Below, in pieces: positions 18,468 through 26,246 of a stretch of 64,000 nt of DNA. The position numbers and the translations under genes were made by a program. How positions within the stretch are numbered: the first letter of the stretch is position 1; each line of letters starts with the position of its first letter. Below the pieces are notes generated by a model. It saw nothing but the letters and a program-made list of their open reading frames with translations. It did not search any database and was not told the origin of the DNA. Source of the stretch: an uncultured Bacteroidales bacterium (GTDB lineage: Bacteria > Bacteroidota > Bacteroidia > Bacteroidales > F082); NCBI GenBank assembly GCA_946408345.1, contig CAMJRR010000010.1:1-64000 (forward strand), in the 5' to 3' direction.

Positions 18468-18611
18468 ATTAAGGCTCTCAATCAAGCAGTCAAATGTAAT
18501 GCGGACCGATTCCCCGAGGATTTTATGTTCAAACTAAAAAAAGAGGAATGGATTGAAATTGAAAGAGTTAGTAATATGTCGTCACAAAATGTGATGACAT
18601 CACTACAATGA
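18468..18611 (+). pseudogene. ORF6N-domain gene fragment
   Basis: A 47-codon open stretch ending at a TGA reads IKALNQAVKCNADRFPEDFM, then FKLKKEEWIEIERVSNMS. This is the centre of the ORF6N domain found in phage-related and stand-alone DNA-binding proteins (family pattern LNQAVKRNxxRFPEDFMFxL). Upstream codons do not continue the domain and there is no start codon. The downstream half, normally ending in an EQGV-type motif, is missing. It is a decayed remnant, probably of an acquired or prophage-derived gene. The rest of the 18373-18685 stretch holds nothing else I recognise. Confidence 0.7.
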
Positions 18612-18685
18612 CGCCCTCGACCAATTAAGGGAAACAAAAGCCCAACCTCGCAAGCGGATTGGTTACAAACCTGAAAAATAGAATC

Positions 18686-19717
18686 TTACTCAAACAACGT
18701 CATCTCCCCCGTAGGCTTAATCCGAGTCTTCCCCAAATGCTTGTACGCCAAATCGGTGCATTCACGGCCACGGGGTGTGCGCATGATGAAGCCCTCCTGG
18801 ATGAGGAACGGCTCGCAGACCTCTTCGATGGTACCAGGATCCTCGCCCACCGCCGTAGCAATGGTGTTCACACCCACAGGACCACCCTTGAACTTGTCGA
18901 TGATAGTCGAGAGGATCTTGTTGTCCATGTCATCAAGGCCATGCTCGTCCACATTGAGAGCTTTCAGACCAATTTTCGCAATGTCTAAAGTGATGGTGCC
19001 GTCGCCTTGGATTTGAGCAAAGTCACGAACGCGACGCAACAACAGGTTGGCAATACGCGGTGTGCCACGGCTACGACGCGCAATCTCGAAGGCTGCCGTG
19101 TCGTCGATGGGCACGCGCAGAATGCTAGCCGAACGCTTCACAATCTTGGCCAAAGTGTGCGCATCGTAATACTCCAAACGCAAATTGATACCAAAGCGCG
19201 AACGCAAAGGTGCAGTCAACAAGCCACTTCGAGTGGTGGCACCAATCAAAGTAAAGGGATTCAGCGTAATCTGGATACTACGTGCACTCGGTCCAGTCTC
19301 CAGCATGATATCAATGCGGAAATCCTCCATCGCGGAATAGAGATATTCCTCCACCACGGGACTGAGGCGGTGAATCTCATCAATGAAAAGTACATCGTTG
19401 GGTTCAAGGCTAGTAAGCAAACCCGCAAGGTTGCCAGGCTTGTCAAGCACAGGACCCGAGGTCATCTTCATGCCAACCCCCAATTCATGCGCAATGATAT
19501 GCGACAAAGTCGTCTTACCCAAGCCCGGAGGACCATGTAAAAGGGTATGGTCGAGGGCTTCGCCACGCTGCGCTGCAGCTTTCACGAAAACGCGCAAATT
19601 GTCAACCACTTGCTTCTGTCCCGCAAAGCTTTCAAACATATCGGGACGCAAGGCGTTTTCAAGGTCTTTTTCGGCCTTCGACAGGTGACTTCCGTTAGCA
19701 TCAAGGTTGCTGTTCAT
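18686..19717 (-). CDS. ruvB: Holliday junction branch-migration ATPase RuvB
   Basis: RuvB is the hexameric AAA+ motor that, with RuvA, migrates Holliday junctions in recombination repair. At 343 residues it has the usual length. Motifs are [20 protein letters not shown] (Walker A), [14 protein letters not shown] (Walker B), [18 protein letters not shown] (sensor 1 and arginine finger region) and the C-terminal winged helix ([20 protein letters not shown]). The ATG at 19717 is chosen: the frame is open upstream, but those codons lie above the promoter element at 19735-19742. It is divergent from the SPOR-protein gene. Confidence 0.96.
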   Translation of the reverse strand: MNSNLDANGSHLSKAEKDLENALRPDMFESFAGQKQVVDNLRVFVKAAAQRGEALDHTLLHGPPGLGKTTLSHIIAHELGVGMKMTSGPVLDKPGNLAGLLTSLEPNDVLFIDEIHRLSPVVEEYLYSAMEDFRIDIMLETGPSARSIQITLNPFTLIGATTRSGLLTAPLRSRFGINLRLEYYDAHTLAKIVKRSASILRVPIDDTAAFEIARRSRGTPRIANLLLRRVRDFAQIQGDGTITLDIAKIGLKALNVDEHGLDDMDNKILSTIIDKFKGGPVGVNTIATAVGEDPGTIEEVCEPFLIQEGFIMRTPRGRECTDLAYKHLGKTRIKPTGEMTLFE

Positions 19718-19734
19718 AGTTTTCTTTTGCGGCA

Positions 19735-19742
19735 CAAAGATA
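19735..19742 (-). promoter_or_regulatory. TAtcTTTG promoter element of ruvB
   Basis: A minus-strand -7 element 17 bases before the ruvB ATG. It supports the shorter start. Confidence 0.7.
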
Positions 19743-19780
19743 CAACTTTCGACCGAAATTTGCATATCATCAAAAAAATG

Positions 19781-19788
19781 TATCTTTG
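19781..19788 (+). promoter_or_regulatory. TAtcTTTG promoter element of the SPOR-protein gene
   Basis: A plus-strand -7 element 20 bases before the ATG at 19809, followed by the common CAG context. Confidence 0.7.
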
Positions 19789-19808
19789 CAGTCTAAAACA
19801 ATTTCATC

Positions 19809-20219
19809 ATGAAGCGTATTATTTGCCTCTCCATATTCTTTGCTTGGGCTACCCTTGCATTCGCTCAAAACCATGGTTCTCTGCATATTGACCAAGATAG
19901 TCGCATCGGAAGTCTCATCGCCAAGCAACGCTCACTTTACAAAGTCGACAGCTCTTTCAGTGGCTACCGTATCCATATTTTCAGCGAAATCGGCAACGAG
20001 GCCTTGGACCATGCCAAAGCAGTAAAAAGCAACTTCGAGAAGGCTTTCCCCGACATACCCATCTATTTGACTTATGAGGAGCCTCATTTCCGTCTACGTG
20101 CCGGCGATTTCCGCAACCGTGTAGAGGCTGAGAAATGCCTTCGCCGCATCAAGCCCCGTTTCAAAGAGGCCTTCGTCACGGCAGACATGATTTACCGACC
20201 CAAAATTAATGCAGAATAA
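19809..20219 (+). CDS. Exported SPOR-domain protein
   Basis: A 136-residue periplasmic protein with a signal peptide at residues 1-20 (IICLSIFFAWATLAFAQ). A SPOR domain spans about residues 55-135: GYRIHIFSEIGNEALDHAKA, FPDIPIYLTYEEPHFRLRAG, DFRNRVEAEKCLRRI, then AFVTADMIYRP. SPOR domains bind denuded peptidoglycan glycan strands, often at the division septum. The gene stands alone between ruvB (divergent) and a convergent dehydrogenase gene. A role in cell-wall or division processes is inferred from the domain. Confidence 0.88.
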   Translation: MKRIICLSIFFAWATLAFAQNHGSLHIDQDSRIGSLIAKQRSLYKVDSSFSGYRIHIFSEIGNEALDHAKAVKSNFEKAFPDIPIYLTYEEPHFRLRAGDFRNRVEAEKCLRRIKPRFKEAFVTADMIYRPKINAE

Positions 20220-20221
20220 TA

Positions 20222-20263
20222 AATGCAGAATGGCGTGAAGCGAGTCCGAAACCATTCTGCATT
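20222..20263. terminator. Bidirectional hairpin between convergent genes
   Basis: An 11-12 bp perfect stem (AATGCAGAATGG against CCATTCTGCATT) with an 18-base loop sits between the stops of the SPOR gene and the dehydrogenase gene, with T/A-rich flanks on both sides. Confidence 0.65.
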
Positions 20264-20278
20264 CTTAATTCTACATTC

Positions 20279-21199
20279 TTAATTTAAATACTCCTCAACA
20301 TTACGGACAACAATTCCAAGTCTTAAAACAAACGCCTCTTCGGTGGCAAAACCAATGTGAGGCAGCATGATAAGATTGGGCGCTTTAAACAACGGATTAT
20401 CCAATTTCAAAGGCGGTTCTGTACCATAAACGTCAGTGGCCGCACCAGCTATCTTTCCTTGCTTTAAGGCGTTAGCCAAAGCTGTTTCATTCACCACGGG
20501 ACCACGAGCAGTATTAATTAATATGGAGCTCGGCTTCATCAAAGCGAAGTCTTTTTCCGTAATGAAATCACGGGTTTCAGCATTCAAAGCGATGTGCAAC
20601 GTGACAATATCGGATTCCTTCAACAAGGTCTCCTTGTCTACAAAGGTCACTCCTTCAATTTGCTTTGGCGTGCGATTCCAAGCCAGCACTTTACCTCCAA
20701 AGGCATTGGCCAACTTGGCCACACGTTGACCGATATTGCCCATGCCAATGATACCGATGGTCTTGCCACTAATCTCGCGCCCAGGCATGATGCCCTTGCG
20801 GTTGCATTGGCGCGTGATAGCATCGTTTTCAAGCACCTTGCGATACAGGTCAATCATCATGGCAATAGCAAGTTCGGCTACGGCCTCGGTACTGTAACCC
20901 GCCGCATTTTTCACGATAATACCGCGACGTTGGCATTCCTCCATGTCGATATGGTCCAAACCCGTAAAGGCAATAGAGAGCATCTTCAGGTCGGGACAGG
21001 CATCGAGGAAATCTTTGCGCAAAGGAATGTTGCTCTCGATGATGACCTCCGCCCCTTCGGCACGGCGTTTCAACTCATCAAGGTTTTCGTTGCGGTCGGG
21101 ATAAATAACGACTTCGTGACCAGCCTTTTTCAAGCCTTCGCAAGCGGCTTCAATTTGCTGGACTTTCAAGCCCAACGACTCCAAAAAGACAATTTTCAT
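20279..21199 (-). CDS. D-2-hydroxyacid dehydrogenase, NAD(P)-dependent
   Basis: A 306-residue cytoplasmic oxidoreductase that reduces 2-keto acids to D-2-hydroxy acids or the reverse. The Rossmann signature is IGIIGMGNIGQRVAKLANAF (GxGxxG) with a basic residue after beta-2 (AWNRTP). Catalytic residues of the family are visible: Arg in INTARGPVVNE, Glu in TDVYGTEPPLKLDNP and His in IMLPHIGFATEEA. The substrate (glycerate, phosphoglycerate, lactate or other) cannot be read from sequence. No C-terminal ACT domain is present, so it is not a long-form SerA. Its start overlaps the ridA stop by 4 bases. Confidence 0.92.
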   Translation of the reverse strand: MKIVFLESLGLKVQQIEAACEGLKKAGHEVVIYPDRNENLDELKRRAEGAEVIIESNIPLRKDFLDACPDLKMLSIAFTGLDHIDMEECQRRGIIVKNAAGYSTEAVAELAIAMMIDLYRKVLENDAITRQCNRKGIMPGREISGKTIGIIGMGNIGQRVAKLANAFGGKVLAWNRTPKQIEGVTFVDKETLLKESDIVTLHIALNAETRDFITEKDFALMKPSSILINTARGPVVNETALANALKQGKIAGAATDVYGTEPPLKLDNPLFKAPNLIMLPHIGFATEEAFVLRLGIVVRNVEEYLN

Positions 21200-21570
21200 T
21201 TTGCGGCAATCATTTCGATTTCGACCAATGCCTTCTTAGGCAGTTCCTTCACGGCGAAAGCAGCACGAGCGGGATAATCACCCTTGAAATATTTGCCATA
21301 CACAGTGTTCATCTCGCCAAAATAGCTCATATCTGCCAAATAGCAGGTCGACTTCACCACATTGTCGAAGGTGCAACCCGCTTCATTGAGGATGGCTTCA
21401 AGGTTTTTCAAACTTTGCTCAGTCTGAGCACTGACACCTTCCGGTATTTCGCCCGTGGCGGGATTGATGGGAAGCTGGCCCGAAATAAATACCATTCCGT
21501 TGGCCTCAATGGCTTGACTATAAGGTCCGATGGCTCCTGGAGCCTTTGTTGTTGCGATAACTTTTTTCAT
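21196..21570 (-). CDS. ridA: RidA family enamine/imine deaminase
   Basis: A 124-residue protein of the YjgF/YER057c/UK114 family. RidA hydrolyses reactive 2-aminoacrylate and related imines made by PLP enzymes. Family blocks are AIGPYSQAIEANGMVFISGQ, the stretch around LPINPATGEIPEG, LEAILNEAGCTFDNVVKSTC and YPARAAFAVKELPKKALVEI (with the conserved Arg that binds the substrate carboxylate). It overlaps the downstream dehydrogenase gene by 4 bases and has its own promoter element. The pair may share a role in keto-acid or imine detoxification. Confidence 0.94.
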   Translation of the reverse strand: MKKVIATTKAPGAIGPYSQAIEANGMVFISGQLPINPATGEIPEGVSAQTEQSLKNLEAILNEAGCTFDNVVKSTCYLADMSYFGEMNTVYGKYFKGDYPARAAFAVKELPKKALVEIEMIAAK

Positions 21571-21622
21571 TGTTACTGAGTTTGTCGAATTATTGTTTCA
21601 AAATTTATAGGATTTCTGAGTG

Positions 21623-21630
21623 CAAAATTA
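21623..21630 (-). promoter_or_regulatory. TAatTTTG promoter element of ridA
   Basis: A minus-strand -7 element 52 bases upstream of the ridA start. Confidence 0.55.
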
Positions 21631-21663
21631 AGAAAAAAGCTCATTGAGTTCATCGAAATATAT

Positions 21664-21671
21664 TACCTTTG
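21664..21671 (+). promoter_or_regulatory. TAccTTTG promoter element of the DivIC/FtsB-like gene
   Basis: A plus-strand -7 element. The 110-base leader that follows includes a degenerate copy (about 21703-21726) of the palindromic element seen at 54552 and 58479. Confidence 0.6.
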
Positions 21672-21783
21672 CACTCGGAATTTATAAAAATCCATGCTTA
21701 GACAAGCCCAGCAACCTGCTTCGACTACTCTTAGCAAAACTACTTCAGAAAGGAGCCTTAATATTTCAACAAACTCATTAGCC

Positions 21784-22080
21784 ATGACATTCAGGGAAGT
21801 CTTACGCAAACTCAACAACCGCTACGTTTACACCACTGTGATTTTTGTGGTGGTCATCCTCTTTATTGACCAATTCAACCTTTTCGAACAAATCAGGCTC
21901 AGCAGAGCACTGAAAGACCAAAAACAACAAATCGAGTACTACGAAAAGGAAATCTCGGCCAATAAAGAATATCTCAACGCTTTGCAAAACGACACTGCCA
22001 CAATGGAAAAGGTGGCGCGCGAACAATATCTGATGAAGCGTGACAACGAAGTCATCTATCTAATTGAAACCCAAGAATGA
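21784..22080 (+). CDS. Septum formation initiator (FtsB/DivIC-like)
   Basis: A 98-residue bitopic membrane protein: a short cytoplasmic start, one membrane segment (YVYTTVIFVVVILFIDQF), then a coiled coil (LSRALKDQKQQIEYYEKEIS) and the conserved end (MEKVAREQYLMKRDNEVIYL). This is the FtsB/DivIC layout. Such proteins join FtsL and FtsQ in the divisome to trigger septal wall synthesis. An in-frame ATG 30 codons upstream (21694) lies in a region derived from a palindromic repeat, so the ATG at 21784 is preferred. Its stop overlaps the next start (ATGA). Confidence 0.88.
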   Translation: MTFREVLRKLNNRYVYTTVIFVVVILFIDQFNLFEQIRLSRALKDQKQQIEYYEKEISANKEYLNALQNDTATMEKVAREQYLMKRDNEVIYLIETQE

Positions 22081-24542
22081 AGTCTTCCACCCGTCCAAGG
22101 ATCCTTCTCACCCTATTCCTTCTGTCTTTCATTCTTTTCTCAGAAGCACTTTTTGCACAGTCACACACCCTAAGCGGTAGAATCACTGATGAGCGCAACC
22201 GTCAGCCTTTGGCTTTCGTCAATGTGGTCGTCAATGAAGGGCAACAGGGCGTCATTAGTGACATTGACGGGAAATATGAGATTACCTCCAACGAACCTAT
22301 CGTAAAAGTCAAGTTTTCGTCCATCGGCTACGAGCCCAAGGAGTTACTTTTGCAAGCCAACCCAAAAAAATGCAATGTCGCACTGACATCTAAGACTTTT
22401 GAACTAGGGGAAGTCACTGTTGAAGCAGGCGAAAATCCGGCCCATCGCATCATCGACAGTCTCTTGGCCCATCGTAAAGCCAACAATCCTAATTCGTTGG
22501 ACTCCTATCGTTACAATATCTACGACAAAATGGTTATCACTATCGATAGCAGCAGTTTCGGTCAAGCTTTGGCCAACGACACCGCTCTTGAGATGACCAA
22601 TCTTCAGCTATTCGACAGTATCATGAAAAAGAGCGACTTGATGGTAATGGAAACGGCCTCCGAAGTGCTATTTAAGTCGCCCGACCGCAAGTTGCAACAT
22701 GTGCTCGGCACCAAAGTGGCTGGCATGAAGGAGCCAACTTTCATCTATCTGGTCAACAGCATGCAAAGTATCAGTTTTTATGACGAAACCGTCAATATTA
22801 CTGGTACAGAATATGTCAACCCGATTAGTAGAGGAAGCAAGCGGCATTATTTCTTCACTTTGGAAACTGTTCAACCTATTGGGCAAGGCGACTCGCTCTA
22901 TGTGATTTCGTTTCACCCAATGCGAGGCAGCACTTTTAACGGTTTGCGCGGCACGATGACCATCAACTCCGACGGCTGGGCCTTGCAAAGCGTGAAAGCC
23001 TCACCCAATGATGCAGGTGGTATTTTCGTTGCCGACATTCAACAACTTTACCAAAAAGTGGAAGGCCAATGGTTTCCAAAACAACTTAACACTAATTTGA
23101 AATTCCCCAGCATGGTGGTCAGTGTGGACGGTAACACCTTCCCCATGGTCGCCATCGGCAAGAGTTATCTCAGTGACATTGAAATCAACCCCGAACTCAG
23201 CAAACGACAGTTCTCTGACATCGAAATCAAAGTGGACCCCGATGCCGCCTATCGTGACGAGACTTTCTGGAACCAGCACCGAATCGACTCACTCACTGAA
23301 AGAGTGAGAGCCACCTATTTTCTCGTCGACTCCCTCACCGAAGACAGCAACATTTTCGACCGCGTATTAGGCTTTACTGACAAACTATTGTATGAATCTG
23401 CTATCACAGCGGGACCCATCAACCTCGACCTCAACAGAATTATTAACTTTTCTGGAACAAGAGGATTCTATTTTGGCATTGGCGCCAGCACCAACGACAG
23501 ACTCTCGCGATGGTTCAGTCTCCGTGGTTCCTTCGGCTATTGGACTCGGATAAAAAGCCTTGACTACAACGGTGGCCTCAAGCTGAAACTCAACCGACAA
23601 CGGCAAATGGAACTCGATTTCCAATACTCCCAAAGGTCGGAGCCCATGGGTGAATTTGGCGGTCTTCTCGAAATGGAAAACAACTCCTTCTTATCCACTT
23701 CCAATTACAAATACACTTTTTACGAAAACATCCGCACCCGCAGAGACCGTTTCGACCTCACTTTTTCAACTCGCTTTGCCCGCTATTTCAAAGCATACCT
23801 CAACCTCAGCAGTAGCCGCAAGCACTATAATGCCCAATTCTTCCATGTCCCGTCTGACTCGTTGACGGATGGTCGATTCACCATAGCCGAGCTGAAACTC
23901 AGGTTCGCCTACAATGAAAAGTTTCTCAGCACGCCCCAAGGCATTCGCTCATTAGGCACCCTCTACCCTATCGTATGGATTTCGTATCAACATGCCTTCC
24001 CCAACCTAATTGGCGGAGAGTTTGAGTATGACCGATTCAAGTTTGAAGCATCCAAATATTTCTACACGCATTATATAGGAGTCACCAAACTCATGTTGCA
24101 AGCAGGCTATGCCACGGAATCATGCCCCGTCATGGAGACTTTCAACATCCTTGGTACTTACGACCGCTTCGGACTATATTCACCAGGCAGTTTCAGCACC
24201 ATGCGCTTGGATGAGTTTTTCTGCGACCGTTTCGTTGCCCTTTATCTCAGCCATAATTTCAACGGGATGCTTTGGAAGACTAACTCACAATGGTTTAAGC
24301 CAGAGCTATCCATCATTACAAACATCGGCTGGGGTGACATGCGACGTGCCGAAGCTTTCCCTGAAAAGAATTTCAAGACGATGGAAAAAGGCTACTTTGA
24401 AAGTGGCTTCGTCATCGACGGACTGTTGGCCACACCTTTTACTAAAATCGGTGCAGGAGTGTTTTACCGTTATGGGCCGTATAGTCTTCCTAATGTTTGG
24501 GACAACTTTGCCTGGAAATGGAGTGCTATTATTGAAATGTAA
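22077..24542 (+). CDS. Outer-membrane DUF5686 protein with carboxypeptidase-regulatory-like domain
   Basis: An 821-residue outer-membrane protein. Signal peptide at about residues 1-27 (LTLFLLSFILFSEALFAQ). A carboxypeptidase-regulatory-like domain follows (LSGRITDERNRQPLAFVNVV ... GVISDIDGKYEI). The remainder matches the DUF5686 barrel, with many amphipathic strands (FSLRGSFGYWTRIKSLDYNG, FDLTFSTRFARYFKAYLNLS) and a short C-terminal strand (FAWKWSAIIEM). The family is common and poorly characterised in this phylum. The N-terminal domain is like that of TonB-dependent receptors, but no plug domain is present. It overlaps the FtsB-like gene by 4 bases and is followed 5 bases later by apbE, so the three form one transcription unit. 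Confidence 0.88.
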   Translation: MKSSTRPRILLTLFLLSFILFSEALFAQSHTLSGRITDERNRQPLAFVNVVVNEGQQGVISDIDGKYEITSNEPIVKVKFSSIGYEPKELLLQANPKKCNVALTSKTFELGEVTVEAGENPAHRIIDSLLAHRKANNPNSLDSYRYNIYDKMVITIDSSSFGQALANDTALEMTNLQLFDSIMKKSDLMVMETASEVLFKSPDRKLQHVLGTKVAGMKEPTFIYLVNSMQSISFYDETVNITGTEYVNPISRGSKRHYFFTLETVQPIGQGDSLYVISFHPMRGSTFNGLRGTMTINSDGWALQSVKASPNDAGGIFVADIQQLYQKVEGQWFPKQLNTNLKFPSMVVSVDGNTFPMVAIGKSYLSDIEINPELSKRQFSDIEIKVDPDAAYRDETFWNQHRIDSLTERVRATYFLVDSLTEDSNIFDRVLGFTDKLLYESAITAGPINLDLNRIINFSGTRGFYFGIGASTNDRLSRWFSLRGSFGYWTRIKSLDYNGGLKLKLNRQRQMELDFQYSQRSEPMGEFGGLLEMENNSFLSTSNYKYTFYENIRTRRDRFDLTFSTRFARYFKAYLNLSSSRKHYNAQFFHVPSDSLTDGRFTIAELKLRFAYNEKFLSTPQGIRSLGTLYPIVWISYQHAFPNLIGGEFEYDRFKFEASKYFYTHYIGVTKLMLQAGYATESCPVMETFNILGTYDRFGLYSPGSFSTMRLDEFFCDRFVALYLSHNFNGMLWKTNSQWFKPELSIITNIGWGDMRRAEAFPEKNFKTMEKGYFESGFVIDGLLATPFTKIGAGVFYRYGPYSLPNVWDNFAWKWSAIIEM

Positions 24543-24547
24543 GCCAT

Positions 24548-25642
24548 ATGAATATAATAATTGAGTTGTTCGGTCGGATCTGCAATCTGACCGATTGGAA
24601 AAAGGGATTTAAAACCCCAAAATTCACTTTCGGCGGATTACAAATCCGCCTAAACATAGCAATAAGTCTTGCTTATGGTCTTATACTACTTGCTTCTTGT
24701 AATTCTCAGCCCCCAAAAATCGTGCTGCAAGGCGAAGCCCAAGGCTCCTATTATGCCATCACCTATTTTGATGAACAAGGACGCAATTTCCAGCGTGAAA
24801 TCGACTCTATTTTCCATGCCGTTGATATGTCGGTCAACCTTTGGGTGAACAATTCCGTCATCTCGAAAGTCAATCGCAATGAAGAGGTTACACTCGATTC
24901 CATTTTCATCGACAATTTTCGCATTGCTCAAGAGGCCGCTAAACTTTCTGACGGATACTTTGACCCCACTATCTCACCTATTGTGGCCGCTTGGGGCTTC
25001 AGCTATAAAAATGGCGATACACTCACGCCACAACTCATCGACAGTCTGCGCGCCTTGGTAGATTATAGGAAAGTAAGAATTGAAAATGGAAGCGTCATTA
25101 AGGACAATCCTGCCATGACGTTGGACTTCAATGCCATAGCGCAAGGCTACACCTCCGACCTAATCGCCTCGTTTTTGGAAAGCCAAGGTGTGGTGAATTA
25201 TCTGGTCGACACGGGCGGCGAAATCATGGCCAAGGGTGGCAAGCCCAATGGTCAGTCGTGGATTGTTGGCATCGAGAAGCCAGCCGACAACTGGGATTCG
25301 GAACAAGTGGTACACACTCGCATCGCATTGCGCGACAAGGGCTTGGTCACCTCAGGCAGCACACGCAAATACGTGGAACGCAACGGCAAACGCTATTCAC
25401 ACTGCATCGACCCGAAGACAGGCTATCCTGTGGAACACAATGTGCTCAGCGTAACTGTTTTGGCTGAAAACTCCGTCTGGGCAGATGCCTTGGCCTCCAT
25501 CTGCATGGTGATGGGCATGGAGAAATCGCTACCACTCATCGAGAGCATGGACGGTGTGGAAGCATATTACATTTACGTCAACGAGCAGAACGCATTGGAG
25601 ACCTTTGCTTCGGAAGGGTTTGCAAAGCTTGTTGTGGACTAA
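24548..25642 (+). CDS. apbE: FAD:protein FMN transferase, lipoprotein
   Basis: ApbE attaches FMN from FAD to threonine in flavoproteins such as NqrB/NqrC or RnfD/RnfG. Family blocks are GSYYAITYFDE, SVNLWVNNSVISKVNRNEEV, DGYFDPTISPIVAAWGF, MTLDFNAIAQGYTSDLIASF, YLVDTGGEIMAKGGKPNGQS, GLVTSGSTRKYVERNGKRYS, HCIDPKTGYP and ENSVWADALASICMVMG. A lipobox (LASC) with a hydrophobic run before it predicts a periplasm-facing lipoprotein. Oddly, this signal is preceded by about 35 extra residues, and their DNA is made of two palindromes (24571-24651). No other ATG lies between them and the signal, so the annotated start is uncertain. Confidence 0.9.
   Translation: MNIIIELFGRICNLTDWKKGFKTPKFTFGGLQIRLNIAISLAYGLILLASCNSQPPKIVLQGEAQGSYYAITYFDEQGRNFQREIDSIFHAVDMSVNLWVNNSVISKVNRNEEVTLDSIFIDNFRIAQEAAKLSDGYFDPTISPIVAAWGFSYKNGDTLTPQLIDSLRALVDYRKVRIENGSVIKDNPAMTLDFNAIAQGYTSDLIASFLESQGVVNYLVDTGGEIMAKGGKPNGQSWIVGIEKPADNWDSEQVVHTRIALRDKGLVTSGSTRKYVERNGKRYSHCIDPKTGYPVEHNVLSVTVLAENSVWADALASICMVMGMEKSLPLIESMDGVEAYYIYVNEQNALETFASEGFAKLVVD
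24571..24651. repeat. REP-like double palindrome in the 5' end of apbE
   Basis: Arm pair one is TCGGTCGGAT, loop ctgca, ATCTGACCGA (24571-24595), 10 bp with one G-T pair. Arm pair two is GGCGGATT, loop aca, AATCCGCC (24633-24651), 8 bp perfect. A pair of small GC-rich hairpins of this form is typical of repetitive extragenic palindromes, but here they are read as codons 8-35 of apbE. Confidence 0.75.
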
Positions 25643-25929
25643 CGAGTATTGTGCCAACAGTTTGTACTCCTTGCGGGGAAATAAAAATGGTATAATAGAC
25701 AAAACTGGTTGGTAAGGTATGATGTAAATTACTGACAGTAAAGTACATAAAAGCGATTAATGGCAGTTAGATGAAATCGTTTTCATCAAAACACTTAGAT
25801 TGGTCTTGTAGAGTCGATAAGATTTATAGATAGACACAAGATTTTCAACAAATTATGCTGTTGGGTTTTTTAAGGCATTGGTGAAAATCCGGCATATCAT
25901 CAACCATTTTTGGCAACATTACCATAAAA
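25643..25929. other. Gene-free stretch between apbE and tRNA-Lys
   Basis: About 290 AT-rich bases with no supported gene. It contains a small palindrome (GATGAAA tcgt TTTCATC, about 25768-25785). Near 25659 there is a 10-base match to the 3' end of the tRNA-Lys gene (TTTGTACTCC, then a loose GCGGGG). No promoter element or RNA family was recognised. Confidence 0.5.
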
Positions 25930-25935
25930 ATAAAG

Positions 25936-25963
25936 AAAGCCGCTGAAAATCAGCGGCTTTTTT
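25936..25963 (-). terminator. Terminator of tRNA-Lys
   Basis: An 11-bp stem (AAAGCCGCTGA against TCAGCGGCTTT) lies directly after the tRNA 3' end on the minus strand. T-rich sequence lies on both sides, so it can also stop plus-strand transcripts. Confidence 0.8.
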
Positions 25964-25964
25964 G

Positions 25965-26037
25965 TACTCCCGCAGGGGGTCGAACCCTGGACACCCTGAT
26001 TAAGAGTCAGGTGCTCTACCAACTGAGCTACGGAAGC
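25965..26037 (-). tRNA. tRNA-Lys (anticodon CUU)
   Basis: A 73-base cloverleaf on the minus strand. The acceptor stem GCTTCCG pairs with CGGGAGT (G-T pairs at the end and inside), then discriminator A. D arm is GCTC..GAGC. Anticodon stem-loop is CCTGA CTCTTAA TCAGG with anticodon CTT. The T arm contains GTTCGAC. CCA is not encoded. The gene has a TActTTTG promoter at 26076-26083 and a 38-base leader that is nearly identical to that of tRNA-Phe. Confidence 0.95.
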
Positions 26038-26041
26038 ATCG

Positions 26042-26083
26042 TTTTAACAACGTTGAACCTCTCGGTTTGTGGGTGCAAAAGTA
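26042..26083 (-). promoter_or_regulatory. Promoter (TActTTTG) and shared leader of tRNA-Lys
   Basis: On the minus strand the element TActTTTG is followed by CACCCACAAACCGAGAGG and TTCAACGTtGTTAAAA. The same text, with about three changes, follows the tRNA-Phe promoter at 47808-47850. The leader includes a small hairpin (ACC gaga GGT). Confidence 0.8.
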
Positions 26084-26246
26084 CAACCTTTTTCCTTATG
26101 TTGGACGTTTTTCTCCAACTTTTTTTCTTTATTTAATTATATGATTGATATACAATTATTTACACAAAACCCATTTTCAGAGAATCCAATATAATTCAGT
26201 GTATCAGCATATCGCTGATAGCATCACCTTCCCAAAAAAAAGAATT

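Noticed and set aside
18301-18660. CRISPR-like array suggested by repeated hairpins
   Set aside because: The hairpins differ from each other and have no regular repeat-spacer period.
25659-25680. Possible att-site remnant matching the 3' end of tRNA-Lys
   Set aside because: Only about 10 bases (TTTGTACTCC) match exactly and the rest is loose; no integrase gene lies near.
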